A stretch of 64,000 nt of DNA, taken from NCBI RefSeq assembly GCF_000703165.1, contig NZ_JNLQ01000003.1, positions 124,001-188,000 on the forward strand, read 5' to 3'. The notes under the pieces are model-generated. The model saw only the letters and a program-made list of their open reading frames with translations, made no database searches and was not told the DNA's origin. The stretch's first letter is position 1. Every line of letters begins with the position of its first letter. The stretch is from Butyrivibrio sp. AE3004 (GTDB taxonomy: Bacteria > Bacillota > Clostridia > Lachnospirales > Lachnospiraceae). Of the stretch, positions 26,815 to 35,071 are shown piece after piece. A program made the translations under genes and the position numbers.

Positions 26815-26856
26815 GTGAAAGACACCAACGGGGTTATGAAACCCTGCGTCTTTCAC
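26815..26856. repeat. 9-bp plus 5-bp hairpin upstream of the DUF1963 fragment
   Basis: GTGAAAGAC (26815-26823) pairs with GTCTTTCAC (26848-26856); inside, GGGTT pairs with AACCC. It lies between the DUF1963 fragment and the IS110 left side. No T-run follows on either strand, so it is not an intrinsic terminator. It may belong to the element's end or be an old leader structure. Confidence 0.6.
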
Positions 26857-26889
26857 CATCTTCTATTTTAAAGTTTCCTGTTTTATTCT

Positions 26890-27100
26890 TTGTTTGTAAG
26901 GCTGACACACTACAGAACACGTGGAGGTGAGTGGCGGGGCGGTATAGCGGCTACCTCGCATACTTATATGTTGTCGGTCATCTGTAAAGGCATCAACGAA
27001 TGGCGCATAACGTAGCCCGTAAACTTATCTCTTCCGAAGTTGTCTCGATTTCGCCGGATGACCAGTCACTGTCAGCATTACAACGATAAAATTTGACAGG
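26890..27100 (+). ncRNA. candidate IS110 bridge RNA in the element leader
   Basis: The stretch before the transposase has no reading frame, is visibly richer in G+C than its surroundings and is full of short complementary runs, for example GTGGAGGTG / CGGCTACCTCGC. IS110 elements of the IS621 type transcribe a bridge RNA from this position that pairs with donor and target. An 8-base word GCTACCTC recurs at 26950-26957 and just past the element's right side (28448-28455), as a guide-target match would. Both the RNA and the match are inferred. Confidence 0.45.
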
Positions 27101-27110
27101 AGGTTATCTA

Positions 27111-28370
27111 TTGGCATTTAAAATCTTTCGAAAGAACTGCTGTGGACTTGATGTCCACAAAACCTGGATCTTTGCATGCATTGGCATTACCGATGCAAAT
27201 GGCCGCACTGAGTATTTTGAGAAAAGGTTCTCATCCTTCTCAAGAGGATTGCGTGAACTTGCTGAGTGGCTTACCAAGCATCATTGCATTGATGTCTGCA
27301 TGGAATCTACCGGCAAGTACTGGATACCTGTTTTTAATATCCTTGAAAAGACTTGCAATGTCGTACTTGCTCATCCCAAATATACAAAACCACAAAAAGG
27401 TAATAAGACCGACCGTAAGGACGCAAAATGGATATGTGACTTATTCATGTGCGACATGATCAAGCCTTCCTTCATTCCACCAGCTGACATCCGTCATCTT
27501 AGAGATCTGGTGAGATACCGATTCAAGATTTCCTGTATGATCACAGGTGAGAAGAATCGCGCTCTTAATTGTCTCACAGTATCAAATCTTAAACTTGATG
27601 AAGTGTTCACTGATGTATTTGGAAAATCTTCCAGATCCATAACTGAATATATTCTTAAGCATCCCGGAGAATGTTTCGATGTTTCTCCATTTGTTGACAG
27701 ACGATGTAAGCATCCAATTGAAGAAATCCAGGCTGCCGTTGATGGTGCAATCTGTGAAGAACAAGCAATCAAGCTTCGCCAATGTCTGGATCACATAGAT
27801 GAGTTAGAGAAACACAAGAATGAAATAGAGCGGGAAATCTTTCGTGTTTCTGATCCATACAACGATGCTCTTGCCCTGATTCGTACAGTTCCGGGTTTGG
27901 ATAAAAATCCATTCACGGCAATACAGATACTTTCAGAAATAGGTGGCGATATGTCCGTCTTCCCCACAGACAAGCACCTTGTTTCCTGGGCTGGCTGCTG
28001 TCCACGCAATGACCAAAGCAATTTCAAAATCAAATCCACTAGGATTTCCCGTGCTGGTAGTTATCTTAAACCAGTATTGGTGCAAGTTGCAAATGCTTTG
28101 ATCAAATCCAAGAAGCATCCTGAAATCACAGAACGTTATCGCCGTATTAAATCACATCGTGGTCACAAGAAAGCCATCATTGCCATCTGCCGTATGCTCC
28201 TGACCGCTATCTGGCACATACTCACAGATCTTAAGTCCTATACCCATGATGGTTATCTTATTCAGAAGCCTGCTGAAGAGAAGAAAACTCTTACAACAAC
28301 TCAGGCTCTCAATCTATTGAAGTCCAGAGGTTTTATCATCAAAGATGATCTTGCAGAAGTGACATCGTAG
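27111..28370 (+). CDS. IS110-family transposase (DEDD recombinase)
   Basis: A 419-residue recombinase. The N-terminal RuvC-like DEDD domain shows GLDVHKTW (first Asp), VCMESTGKYW (Glu) and NKTDRKDAKW (two Asp). The C-terminal Tnp_20 domain shows IRTVPGLD, GDMSVFPTDKHLVSWAG and STRISRAGSYLK, whose Ser is the candidate nucleophile. All catalytic residues appear present and the frame is intact, so the element may be active. The start is TTG 27111, preceded by AGGAGG at 8 bases; another TTG at 27093 overlaps that site and is less likely. Confidence 0.93.
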   Translation: MAFKIFRKNCCGLDVHKTWIFACIGITDANGRTEYFEKRFSSFSRGLRELAEWLTKHHCIDVCMESTGKYWIPVFNILEKTCNVVLAHPKYTKPQKGNKTDRKDAKWICDLFMCDMIKPSFIPPADIRHLRDLVRYRFKISCMITGEKNRALNCLTVSNLKLDEVFTDVFGKSSRSITEYILKHPGECFDVSPFVDRRCKHPIEEIQAAVDGAICEEQAIKLRQCLDHIDELEKHKNEIEREIFRVSDPYNDALALIRTVPGLDKNPFTAIQILSEIGGDMSVFPTDKHLVSWAGCCPRNDQSNFKIKSTRISRAGSYLKPVLVQVANALIKSKKHPEITERYRRIKSHRGHKKAIIAICRMLLTAIWHILTDLKSYTHDGYLIQKPAEEKKTLTTTQALNLLKSRGFIIKDDLAEVTS

Positions 28371-28398
28371 ATCTTTAGCCTAAATATTTAATTTTTCG

Positions 28399-28420
28399 AC
28401 CACCTCCAGGTGGTTTATTT
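28399..28420 (+). terminator. short hairpin after the transposase gene
   Basis: ACCACC pairs with GGTGGT around TCCA, followed by TTATTTG. It lies 28 bp past the transposase stop and probably ends that transcript; the stem is only 6 bp. Confidence 0.5.
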
Positions 28421-28485
28421 GTCATGCCCTAAACTTTATTCCTATCCGCTACCTCTCTGTTTCAAACTTTTTCCTCCATTTAAAA

Positions 28486-28617
28486 AGTTCCCCGATTTTT
28501 CATTATAGGGTAAATAAGAAAAGAATTGAAGCAAACATTCCTTATGACATAATTTTAAACGGCGAAAAGCTATGGTCATATGACTATGTACGCAAAATAC
28601 AGTTGGTTAAGTACTAA
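28486..28617 (+). pseudogene. C-terminal coding remnant next to the IS110 element
   Basis: An open frame without a start reads like the last 43 residues of a protein, including RVNKKRIEANIPYDIILNG and ending RKIQLVKY at the TAA 28615-28617. I do not recognise the family. It begins close to the IS right side, so the element or an associated deletion removed the rest. The following 28618-28830 holds nothing I can support. Confidence 0.45.
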
Positions 28618-28830
28618 GTTATAGGTTATCAATCAGGCAAAGACGCAGCTTTTTATTGGTCAAATCCCATGCGTGAAATGCTCCTCACATGCAGTATTTA
28701 CGACTTTCGCAATTAGCACATTTCTCATTGTCATCAATTCATTAATAAGCGAAGCCAGACAATGCTGAGCTCTGGAACGTCTCGGCACCACCTGACCTCT
28801 GTTGTTTTCTTATGGCGCTTGAAGCACACT

Positions 28831-29946
28831 TTATCCCCATACTTCTTCAGCAATTTCCTTTACAAGCTTAAGTTTTGCCCACTGCTCTTCTTCCGTGAGC
28901 TTATTACCTATCTCACAAGAGGCAAAACCGCACTGCGGACTTAAGCATAGGCGCTCCAACGGAACATATTTTGCTGCCTCATATATCCTATCTATAACTG
29001 TCTGCTTATCTTCAAGTGCAGGTGTTTTAGTTGTGATAAGTCCCAATACAATCTTCTTATCATCTGATACTTTTGATAGTGGCGCAAATCCGCCTGAACG
29101 CTCATCATCATACTCAAGAAAAAGTGCATTTACATTTTCCTTTGCGAATACATAATCAGCAACCGTATCATAGGGGCCGCTGGTAAAATATGTTGAATGG
29201 TAATTACCTCTGCAAATATGTGAATTAATCACCATATCTGCAGGTTTTCCTTCAAGCGAAAGATTGTTTACCTTCAAAAGCTGTTCTTTTACTTCCTCCA
29301 GATCTATTCCGAGAGATTTGTAGCGCTGCTTAGCAGCATCACCGACAATTGCGCCCCATGTGCAATCATCCAGCTGGAGATTATGGCATCCTGCATCGTA
29401 AAATTGTTTTATAACATCACGATATGCCTTTGCTATATCCTCAATCAGTTCCTCGTTTGTAGGATAGACCTTTCTTGTTGTATCGAAATTAGTCGGAACG
29501 ATAAACTGCTGAAATGTCTGTGCCGGAGCCGGAATAGTATATTTTGCAACAGTATTCTCATCCTCGAACTGCTTAAGAAACTTGAAATATTCAACGAATG
29601 GATGGGCTGTCGCTTTTATCTTACCGATCAGATATGTATCATCAAGAACAGCCAGCTCATCATTAAACTTTACCCCATTACCTGTAGCTTTGTGCTCTAC
29701 GCCTTCAAATCCCCACATGAAATCAAGATGCCAAAAACTCCTTCTGAATTCTCCGTCTGTTATCACATGGAAGCCGAGCTCTTTCTGTTTGGCAACGACT
29801 TTTGTGATTTCGTCATTTACAATATTGTCAAATTCTTCTTTGCTGATTTTTTCTTCATGATATGCGGTTTTTGCATCTTTAAGAGCCTGTGGCCTTAAAA
29901 AACTCCCAACAAAATCATAGCGAAACGGTGTATGCAATTTTCCCAT
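28831..29946 (-). CDS. MetE-like methyltransferase of the YxjG/YxjH type
   Basis: A 371-residue protein homologous to the catalytic C-terminal half of cobalamin-independent methionine synthase. It begins FRYDFVGSFLRP and contains VITDGEFRRSFWHLDF, NLQLDDCTW, INSHICRGNY (His/Cys zinc ligands) and LSPQCGFAS (last Cys ligand). Such stand-alone forms probably methylate homocysteine from a different methyl donor. Instead of a SAM riboswitch, a divergent LysR gene with a perfect operator (30034-30056) lies upstream. GAGAGGAG precedes ATG 29946. Confidence 0.92.
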   Translation of the reverse strand: MGKLHTPFRYDFVGSFLRPQALKDAKTAYHEEKISKEEFDNIVNDEITKVVAKQKELGFHVITDGEFRRSFWHLDFMWGFEGVEHKATGNGVKFNDELAVLDDTYLIGKIKATAHPFVEYFKFLKQFEDENTVAKYTIPAPAQTFQQFIVPTNFDTTRKVYPTNEELIEDIAKAYRDVIKQFYDAGCHNLQLDDCTWGAIVGDAAKQRYKSLGIDLEEVKEQLLKVNNLSLEGKPADMVINSHICRGNYHSTYFTSGPYDTVADYVFAKENVNALFLEYDDERSGGFAPLSKVSDDKKIVLGLITTKTPALEDKQTVIDRIYEAAKYVPLERLCLSPQCGFASCEIGNKLTEEEQWAKLKLVKEIAEEVWG

Positions 29947-30033
29947 ACTTCATATGCTCCTCTCATAAATTGTTCTAATGAGTTGGATTATATGCCTACT
30001 GACTTTGTTGGTATAATATATATAATAATTGTT

Positions 30034-30056
30034 TACCATAGATTTTATCTATGGTA
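30034..30056. promoter_or_regulatory. 23-bp LysR-type operator
   Basis: TACCATAGAT and ATCTATGGTA are perfect inverted arms around TTT. The inner ATAGA...TCTAT satisfies the LysR T-N11-A pattern. It lies midway between the divergent metE-like gene (start 29946) and lysR (start 30101), so it should serve both autoregulation and activation. Confidence 0.75.
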
Positions 30057-30100
30057 TATATTAGATTGATAACAAATTCTATCTATCCAAGGAGTCGGAT

Positions 30101-30997
30101 ATGACACTAAAGCAACTCCAATACGCCATAACTGTAGCAGAAACAGGCAATATTACAGAAGCAGCAAGAAAACTATTTATCGCACAGCCCTCTCTTACCT
30201 CTGCAATACACGAACTGGAAAAAGAATATGGGATAACTATTTTTTCACGCTCTAATAAGGGAATAGAAATGACCTCCGAGGGAGATGAGTTTTTGGGTTA
30301 TGCCAGACAGGTTTTAGAACAGGCCAATCTGATAGAGGAAAGATACACCGGTCAGTCAAAGGGGAAGCAGCGTTTTAGTGTGTCAGCGCAGCACTACTCT
30401 TTTGCAGTTGAGGCCTTTGTTCAGTTGTTGAAAGAATATGGTGGAGATAAATACGAATTTCATATGCGAGAGACTCAGACTTTCGATATCATAGATGACG
30501 TTGCCCACCTCAGAAGCGAAATAGGCATACTTTACCTTAATGAGTTTAATGAGAACATCATCCGTAAGACGCTTCGTGACAATGGCCTTGCATTTACAAC
30601 TCTTTTTACAGCAAAGCCACATGTTTTCATTGGAAAAAATAATCCTCTTGCAAGAAAAAAGAAGCTTACCCTTGAGGATTTAATTCCTTATCCCCGACTT
30701 TCGTATGAGCAGGGAAGCCATAACTCTTTTTACTTCTCAGAGGAAATTTTGAGCACGGTAGACTGCGATAAAGAACTTATTGTATGCGACCGCGCTTCGC
30801 TATTTAATATGTTGATTGGTTTGAATGGATATACCATATGCAGCGGCGTAATCAGTGAGGAACTTAATGGTCCAAACATAGTAGCCAGGCCCCTTAATGT
30901 AAAGGATCATATGGAGATTGGTTATATACTCCCTGTAGCAATTCATCCTTCACAGCTTACACTGACTTATATTGATATCCTAAAAAAGCTAATTTGA
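30101..30997 (+). CDS. LysR-type regulator, MetR-like role inferred
   Basis: A 298-residue LysR protein: winged helix at residues 1-60 (LQYAITVAETGNITEAARKL, AQPSLTSAIHELEKEYG) and effector domain to the end. It is divergent from the MetE-like gene with a strong shared operator, so control of methionine or one-carbon metabolism is likely, as for MetR or similar LysR proteins. AAGGAG precedes ATG 30101. Confidence 0.92.
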   Translation: MTLKQLQYAITVAETGNITEAARKLFIAQPSLTSAIHELEKEYGITIFSRSNKGIEMTSEGDEFLGYARQVLEQANLIEERYTGQSKGKQRFSVSAQHYSFAVEAFVQLLKEYGGDKYEFHMRETQTFDIIDDVAHLRSEIGILYLNEFNENIIRKTLRDNGLAFTTLFTAKPHVFIGKNNPLARKKKLTLEDLIPYPRLSYEQGSHNSFYFSEEILSTVDCDKELIVCDRASLFNMLIGLNGYTICSGVISEELNGPNIVARPLNVKDHMEIGYILPVAIHPSQLTLTYIDILKKLI

Positions 30998-31040
30998 AGC
31001 TTAATCAAAAATTTCTATAAATACTCACCTTTGCAAAGTA

Positions 31041-31157
31041 TCACTTATACATATCCTCAGCAGAAATAATAACAAGATTTATCTTGCCTGTATCTTGAAG
31101 CCAATCCGTAAATCCGCTAAGTGAAAACAGCAGATAGGAAATACCAACTTTTCTTGG
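31041..31157 (-). pseudogene. C-terminal remnant of an AAA-type ATPase
   Basis: The frame ends SAEDMYK and contains SYLLFSLSGFTDWLQDTG, closely resembling the last 40 residues of DUF234-type AAA ATPases (their FSKSGFTD motif near the C-terminus). No start or ATPase core remains. It lies in the 250-bp gap between lysR and the DMT transporter. The rest of the gap (30998-31040, 31158-31250) holds only the transporter's upstream region. Confidence 0.5.
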
Positions 31158-31250
31158 TTTTTTTTAATTTAGTGGCTTTTTATTCTGAGAAAAATTGAAA
31201 AGACATTCTGATTGTGTTATATATGTTTTCTGTTAAGGAGCTATAACACA

Positions 31251-32159
31251 ATGAAAAGAAATCTAAAAGGAATAATATATACACTGCTTGGAGCATCCTG
31301 CTGGGGATTATCCGGATCAATGGGCCAGTACTTGTTTACCGTACAGCAGATGGATAGCCGGTGGCTCGTGCCTATAAGACTTGGTCTTTCAGGAATACTT
31401 ATCCTTTTGTATTGCATGATCAGGCATAAAGATACCGTGTTCAAGCCATGGAAATCCGTAGAAATGGCAAAATGGATGATCATATATGGGGTTGCTGGTG
31501 TAAGCATCTGTCAGTTCCTATATTTTCTTACAATTGAACTTTCAAATGCAGCCATGGGAACAATACTTCAGGATCTATCACCAATATTTATTCTTATCTT
31601 TACATGTATGACCTCAAAGAGGTTGCCCAGACCTTTTGAAATCATATCCATACTTTTGGCAATAACCGGTGTTTTCCTGCTAACAACACATGGCAATTTA
31701 ACTCACATTTCGCTTCCACTTTCTGCACTTATTGCTGGTATCGGAAGTGCGTTCTGCGTAATGATCTATAACGTACTTGCACCGAAGATTACAAATAACA
31801 TTCCTGTCATCGTAGCTCAGGGATGGTCATTTTTACTTGGCGGTGCACTCTTGGGGATAGCTTTTAGAACCTGGAAAATACACTACATTCCAAACCTTAT
31901 GGGAATTTTAGGAATACTCTTTGTTGTCGTTATCGGTAATATTTGCGCGTTCACACTATACATAAGCGGGGTATCAAAGATCGGTCCACAAAAAGCAATT
32001 CTATACAGCTTTGCTGAACCGATAACAGCAGCGTTAATCTCAACATTTGTTTTGAAAAGTAGATTCACCATCTACGATGCCATAGGTTTTGGGCTTATCT
32101 TTATGATGCTATTCTTCGTTACCCTCCTCTGTCCAGGTCATGTAAAAACAGGGCATTGA
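31251..32159 (+). CDS. DMT-superfamily (EamA) transporter
   Basis: A 302-residue protein with ten helices as two EamA repeats; the first begins GIIYTLLGASCWGLSG, the second ALIAGIGSAFCVMIYN. These proteins export or import amino acids, nucleosides or similar metabolites; substrate unknown. Start ATG 31251 has AAGGAG upstream; a longer frame from 31212 adds 13 residues without such a site. Its 3' end overlaps a convergent SGNH gene fragment by about 50 bp. Confidence 0.9.
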   Translation: MKRNLKGIIYTLLGASCWGLSGSMGQYLFTVQQMDSRWLVPIRLGLSGILILLYCMIRHKDTVFKPWKSVEMAKWMIIYGVAGVSICQFLYFLTIELSNAAMGTILQDLSPIFILIFTCMTSKRLPRPFEIISILLAITGVFLLTTHGNLTHISLPLSALIAGIGSAFCVMIYNVLAPKITNNIPVIVAQGWSFLLGGALLGIAFRTWKIHYIPNLMGILGILFVVVIGNICAFTLYISGVSKIGPQKAILYSFAEPITAALISTFVLKSRFTIYDAIGFGLIFMMLFFVTLLCPGHVKTGH

Positions 32160-32441
32160 AGGTGTCTTTCCTATCCACTCCATCAGTTTGTCAGCAGCAT
32201 CTTCCATGACGGAGAACTCTCCCATAGGATGGGCTACGTGCTGAAGGATTATGAAATCATATTCTCCAAATAATATATTGAATCTTGTCTGCTCGTTTTC
32301 AACGTGATAATCAAGCCCCATTCCGCCTTTTGTTAGCATGGTGACCTGCATGTCTATCCCGTTTTCTTTGCATATATCCTTAAAAATCTTTGGCATATCA
32401 TTAAAATATGTGTAGCTGTTACCTATGAAAAGTGTTCTCAT
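32109..32441 (-). pseudogene. SGNH-hydrolase-like fragment, 3' truncated
   Basis: The 110-residue frame starts with the SGNH block I MRTLFIGNSYTYFNDMP (nucleophile Ser) and continues through FIILQHVAHPMG and PCFYMTW, then stops. The Asp-His block that would follow some 80 residues later is missing. The end overlaps the convergent DMT gene, so a deletion probably fused the two loci. There is no convincing ribosome binding site before ATG 32441. Confidence 0.7.
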
Positions 32442-32532
32442 TATAATCTTATTCTACCCAGGTTACAGGGTTTCCCTTTCTTTCAAGTGGTGCTGATTAT
32501 TCCATATACAATATATAAGAAATGTATAGTCT

Positions 32533-32563
32533 AAAAAAGGAAGCAACCAGTCTGATTGCTCCC
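32533..32563 (-). terminator. terminator after the DUF6440 gene
   Basis: On the minus strand GGGAGCAA pairs with TTGCTTCC (one G-T pair) around a 9-base loop, followed by TTTTTT. It lies 36 bp past the stop at 32599. Confidence 0.85.
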
Positions 32564-32598
32564 TAATAAATCTAAATTATCGTCGCACTGTTCCCGCA

Positions 32599-32820
32599 CT
32601 AATCATCAAATTTGGTAACCAGAGGTTTTCCATTTTCATCTACGAGCACCGTCAAGCCAGCTTTATCGGTTCCGCCCATAATAAATAAATAATTTACACC
32701 TGTAGTTCTATCGATGATAATTTCACCACTAATCGTGTTTGAAAATGCACCACTCTCACGTGAGTCAAAAGATATAGAATGGTGCTCGAATCTTTTTTCG
32801 GAACTATTTGAGCCAAACAT
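32599..32820 (-). CDS. DUF6440-family small protein
   Basis: A 73-residue protein with the beta-rich pattern of DUF6440: IIIDRTTGVNYLFIMGGT, then GLTVLVDENGKPLV near the end. Function is unknown; such proteins are common as single genes or in mobile regions of Firmicutes. AAGGAGG precedes ATG 32820 and a clear terminator follows, so it is expressed as a single gene. Confidence 0.8.
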   Translation of the reverse strand: MFGSNSSEKRFEHHSISFDSRESGAFSNTISGEIIIDRTTGVNYLFIMGGTDKAGLTVLVDENGKPLVTKFDD

Positions 32821-32973
32821 AATAAGCGCCTCCTTAATTGAAAATGGTGTAGTTATGATAATGCTAATTTGCCATATACATTGATTATATCATGAATTTT
32901 TTTATTATGCCTTATCTACAGTACTGTGATAAGATTTTCCTTGTTGATTAAAAATATATCAGGCAGGTAAATA

Positions 32974-33420
32974 ATGAATTACAGACTAATGACAGAACAA
33001 GATTTAGCGTATGTAGCAGAAAAGAACATTGAATACTATAACACTGTGGAAGATTGCTGTTGGACATATGAAAAGGCATATAAAAGAATCCACCAGGTAC
33101 TTACTATGGAAGACTCTATGTGCATGGTTCAGATTGATGATAATAACATCATAACCGGATATTTAATGGGTTACTTCAAGGAATTCGATGATATAAGAGG
33201 CTACTTTCTTGATGAGATTGTTATCTTTAAGGGCTTTCAAGGAAGAGGCTATGGTACTGACTTTTTAAAGATACTGGAACAGGAAGTTAGTAAGAATGGC
33301 GCTTCCATCATAGAACTAAACAGTGTTAATGATGAGATGCACAAGCATTTCTATTCAAAACTATCCTATTATGAAACCAAAAATTTCGTAATGATGGGAA
33401 AATTTCTGGAGAAGACTTAA
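32974..33420 (+). CDS. GNAT-family N-acetyltransferase
   Basis: A 148-residue GNAT protein. The core strand FLDEIVIFKGFQGRGYGTDFLKILE contains the acetyl-CoA loop QGRGYGT, followed by the strand IIELNSVND and the C-terminal HFYSKLSYYETKNFVMMGK. The substrate is unknown. GGCAGGTAA precedes ATG 32974. The gene stands alone, convergent to lrgAB. Confidence 0.88.
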   Translation: MNYRLMTEQDLAYVAEKNIEYYNTVEDCCWTYEKAYKRIHQVLTMEDSMCMVQIDDNNIITGYLMGYFKEFDDIRGYFLDEIVIFKGFQGRGYGTDFLKILEQEVSKNGASIIELNSVNDEMHKHFYSKLSYYETKNFVMMGKFLEKT

Positions 33421-33433
33421 TAGCCATAGAAAT

Positions 33434-33460
33434 ACCCACGGACTATGTTGATCCGTGGGT
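33434..33460. terminator. hairpin between convergent acetyltransferase and lrgB genes
   Basis: ACCCACGGA pairs perfectly with TCCGTGGGT around a 9-base loop. The T-run is poor (GTTATAT), so termination strength is uncertain. Confidence 0.5.
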
Positions 33461-33514
33461 GTTATATGAAAGTCGATCTTGCTCAAATCCTTTGCTGTGG
33501 TAATTTCATTATCC

Positions 33515-34207
33515 TTAACACAGGTTTGCAAATAACGATGCTAAAAGAACTGTGAAAATACCTGAAACTGCTATTGCAAGGCCGCTCATGGCTCCTTCTA
33601 CATCACCAATTTCAATCGCTTTTGCTGTTCCGATTGCGTGTGAACTGGCACCAAATGCTAACCCCTTAGCTATCGGTTCTTCTATATGTGCTATTTTGCA
33701 TATGAATTCACCAAACATGTTTCCAAGCACTCCGGTAATTATAATTACCGCTACTGTTATAGTCACATATCCGCCTAGTTCTTCAGATACACCCATTCCA
33801 ATTGCAGTAGTAATCGATTTGGGTAAAAGAGTTACATACTCTTCATGTGATAGCCCACATATCTTGGCAAGAATAAATACTGTTGAAAGGCTTGTTATAG
33901 TTCCTGCCAATAATCCAAGCAAAACAGCTTTATAGTTCTTTTTTAGTAGCTCCAATTGCTCATATAAGGGAATGGCAAGACAAACAGTAGCAGGTGTTAA
34001 CAGATAACTTAAGTATTTAGCACCTTCATTGTATGTTTCATAATCAACATTTCCAGCAATGAGAACTATGCAGGATATAACAATTGAAATAAGTAAAGGA
34101 TTGAAAATTCCCAGCTTAAACTTCTTTTTTAAAGCCATTCCAACCATATATGAAATAAGGCTTAATGTAACGCCTGCGAACATAGAATTTTGAAAAAATT
34201 CATTCAT
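33515..34207 (-). CDS. lrgB: LrgB family protein
   Basis: A 230-residue protein with about seven membrane helices. Segments typical of LrgB/CidB are FNPLLISIVISC, LTPATVCLAIPLYEQ, LLPKSITTAIGMGVSEELGG and GASSHAIGTAKAIEIG. With LrgA it forms the holin-antiholin-like system that affects murein hydrolase export and in some bacteria pyruvate uptake. Its start overlaps the end of lrgA by 8 bp. Confidence 0.95.
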   Translation of the reverse strand: MNEFFQNSMFAGVTLSLISYMVGMALKKKFKLGIFNPLLISIVISCIVLIAGNVDYETYNEGAKYLSYLLTPATVCLAIPLYEQLELLKKNYKAVLLGLLAGTITSLSTVFILAKICGLSHEEYVTLLPKSITTAIGMGVSEELGGYVTITVAVIIITGVLGNMFGEFICKIAHIEEPIAKGLAFGASSHAIGTAKAIEIGDVEGAMSGLAIAVSGIFTVLLASLFANLC

Positions 34208-34559
34208 CTTTTTGTCCTGACTTTCTGATGATAATCTGTGATACCCAACCAGTAGACATCATAACCGTAATTATAGTAACGACAGTAATAATGCTTACCG
34301 GTAGCAGAATTGGTTTCAGGTTTATCCAACTCGACATAAGTCCGACCCCTGCCGGAATAAACATGACAGGCATGATCTCTATTAAGAATAAACCGGTATC
34401 TTTTACATTCTCATATTTTACAATTCCTATAACCAAGGCTAAGAATAACAAAACCATTCCGTATATGCTTGCAGGAATGGGCAACGGAAGTATTATCTTT
34501 AATAATTCGCCCAAAAATGAGAAGCCGAGAATAATCAGAAATTGCTTAAGATATTTCAT
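34200..34559 (-). CDS. lrgA: LrgA/CidA family holin-like protein
   Basis: A 119-residue, four-helix membrane protein with the conserved PIPASIYGMVLLFLAL and IEIMPVMFIPAGVGLMS segments of the CidA/LrgA family. It is the first gene of the lrgAB pair. AAAGG precedes ATG 34559 and an inverted repeat (34592-34612) lies upstream as a likely operator. Confidence 0.93.
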   Translation of the reverse strand: MKYLKQFLIILGFSFLGELLKIILPLPIPASIYGMVLLFLALVIGIVKYENVKDTGLFLIEIMPVMFIPAGVGLMSSWINLKPILLPVSIITVVTIITVMMSTGWVSQIIIRKSGQKDE

Positions 34560-34591
34560 ATAAAGAGCCTTTCAAACATTTCATTTCTAAA

Positions 34592-34612
34592 ATAATAAAC
34601 ATTGTTTATTAT
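34592..34612. promoter_or_regulatory. 9-bp inverted repeat upstream of lrgA
   Basis: ATAATAAAC and GTTTATTAT flank ATT, 33 bp upstream of ATG 34559. It is the only dyad in the 200-bp gap and is placed as a promoter-overlapping operator would be. No LytTR-type direct repeat is seen. Confidence 0.45.
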
Positions 34613-34776
34613 AGGACACATTATATGAAAGTCAATTTGAAATTTATACAAATCTTTGTAACTCTAACATTTTCCATTCGTATCTATATCACTATCTGAT
34701 TCATTATTTGCATGTGACAATAATCATTATTGCGATTATTTGTAGTGTTTTATTTCGATAACGTTCATCACCCCAA

Positions 34777-34947
34777 TCAGATTTCTTCCTTTTCCTTACA
34801 ATGAAGCCTGTATGCTTCAATAAAATGAATAGCTGAGCAGAAAAGCCATATGCCTGCCAGCATTGCTTTGCCCGTTATGAGATAAATGATTCCGCTCATT
34901 CCGAAAACTATTCCCATAATTACTTCTGATCTTGATGTCAATTTCAT
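34777..34947 (-). CDS. small membrane protein, 56 aa
   Basis: ATG 34947 follows AGGAGATTAAAG and opens a 56-residue frame with two hydrophobic helices (VIMGIVFGMSGIIYLI and AMLAGIWLFCSAIHFIEAY) and a basic-acidic tail. I do not recognise a named family. Size and layout resemble the small protein at 46192. It is separate from the next minus gene upstream by 125 bp. Confidence 0.7.
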   Translation of the reverse strand: MKLTSRSEVIMGIVFGMSGIIYLITGKAMLAGIWLFCSAIHFIEAYRLHCKEKEEI

Positions 34948-35071
34948 AATCTTTAATCTCCTTTTTCTTCAAGTCAAACTGTATCAGTAGAAAGAGATTA
35001 TCCTGCTTTGTAGAACAGCCCTGCATATCCAAAAGGATATCCGGATACTCATCTTTTATATTGCTTAATCC

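Larger units (their letters stand above)
26860..28440 (+). mobile_element. IS110-family insertion sequence, ends approximate
   Basis: The element consists of a 250-bp non-coding, structured and GC-richer left part, one DEDD transposase gene and a short right part with a terminator. IS110 elements make no target duplications and lack terminal inverted repeats, so the ends cannot be fixed from one copy. Both flanks are gene debris: the DUF1963/GGDEF fusion on the left and a coding remnant ending at 28617 on the right. Confidence 0.75.

Noticed and set aside
26815..26856. Hairpin considered as IS110 terminal inverted repeat or terminator
   Set aside because: IS110 elements lack terminal inverted repeats, and neither strand has a T-run after the stem.
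34817..35032. 71-residue minus-strand frame near the small membrane protein
   Set aside because: The 56-residue frame 34777-34947 has the ribosome binding site and coherent membrane helices; this one is its out-of-frame shadow.
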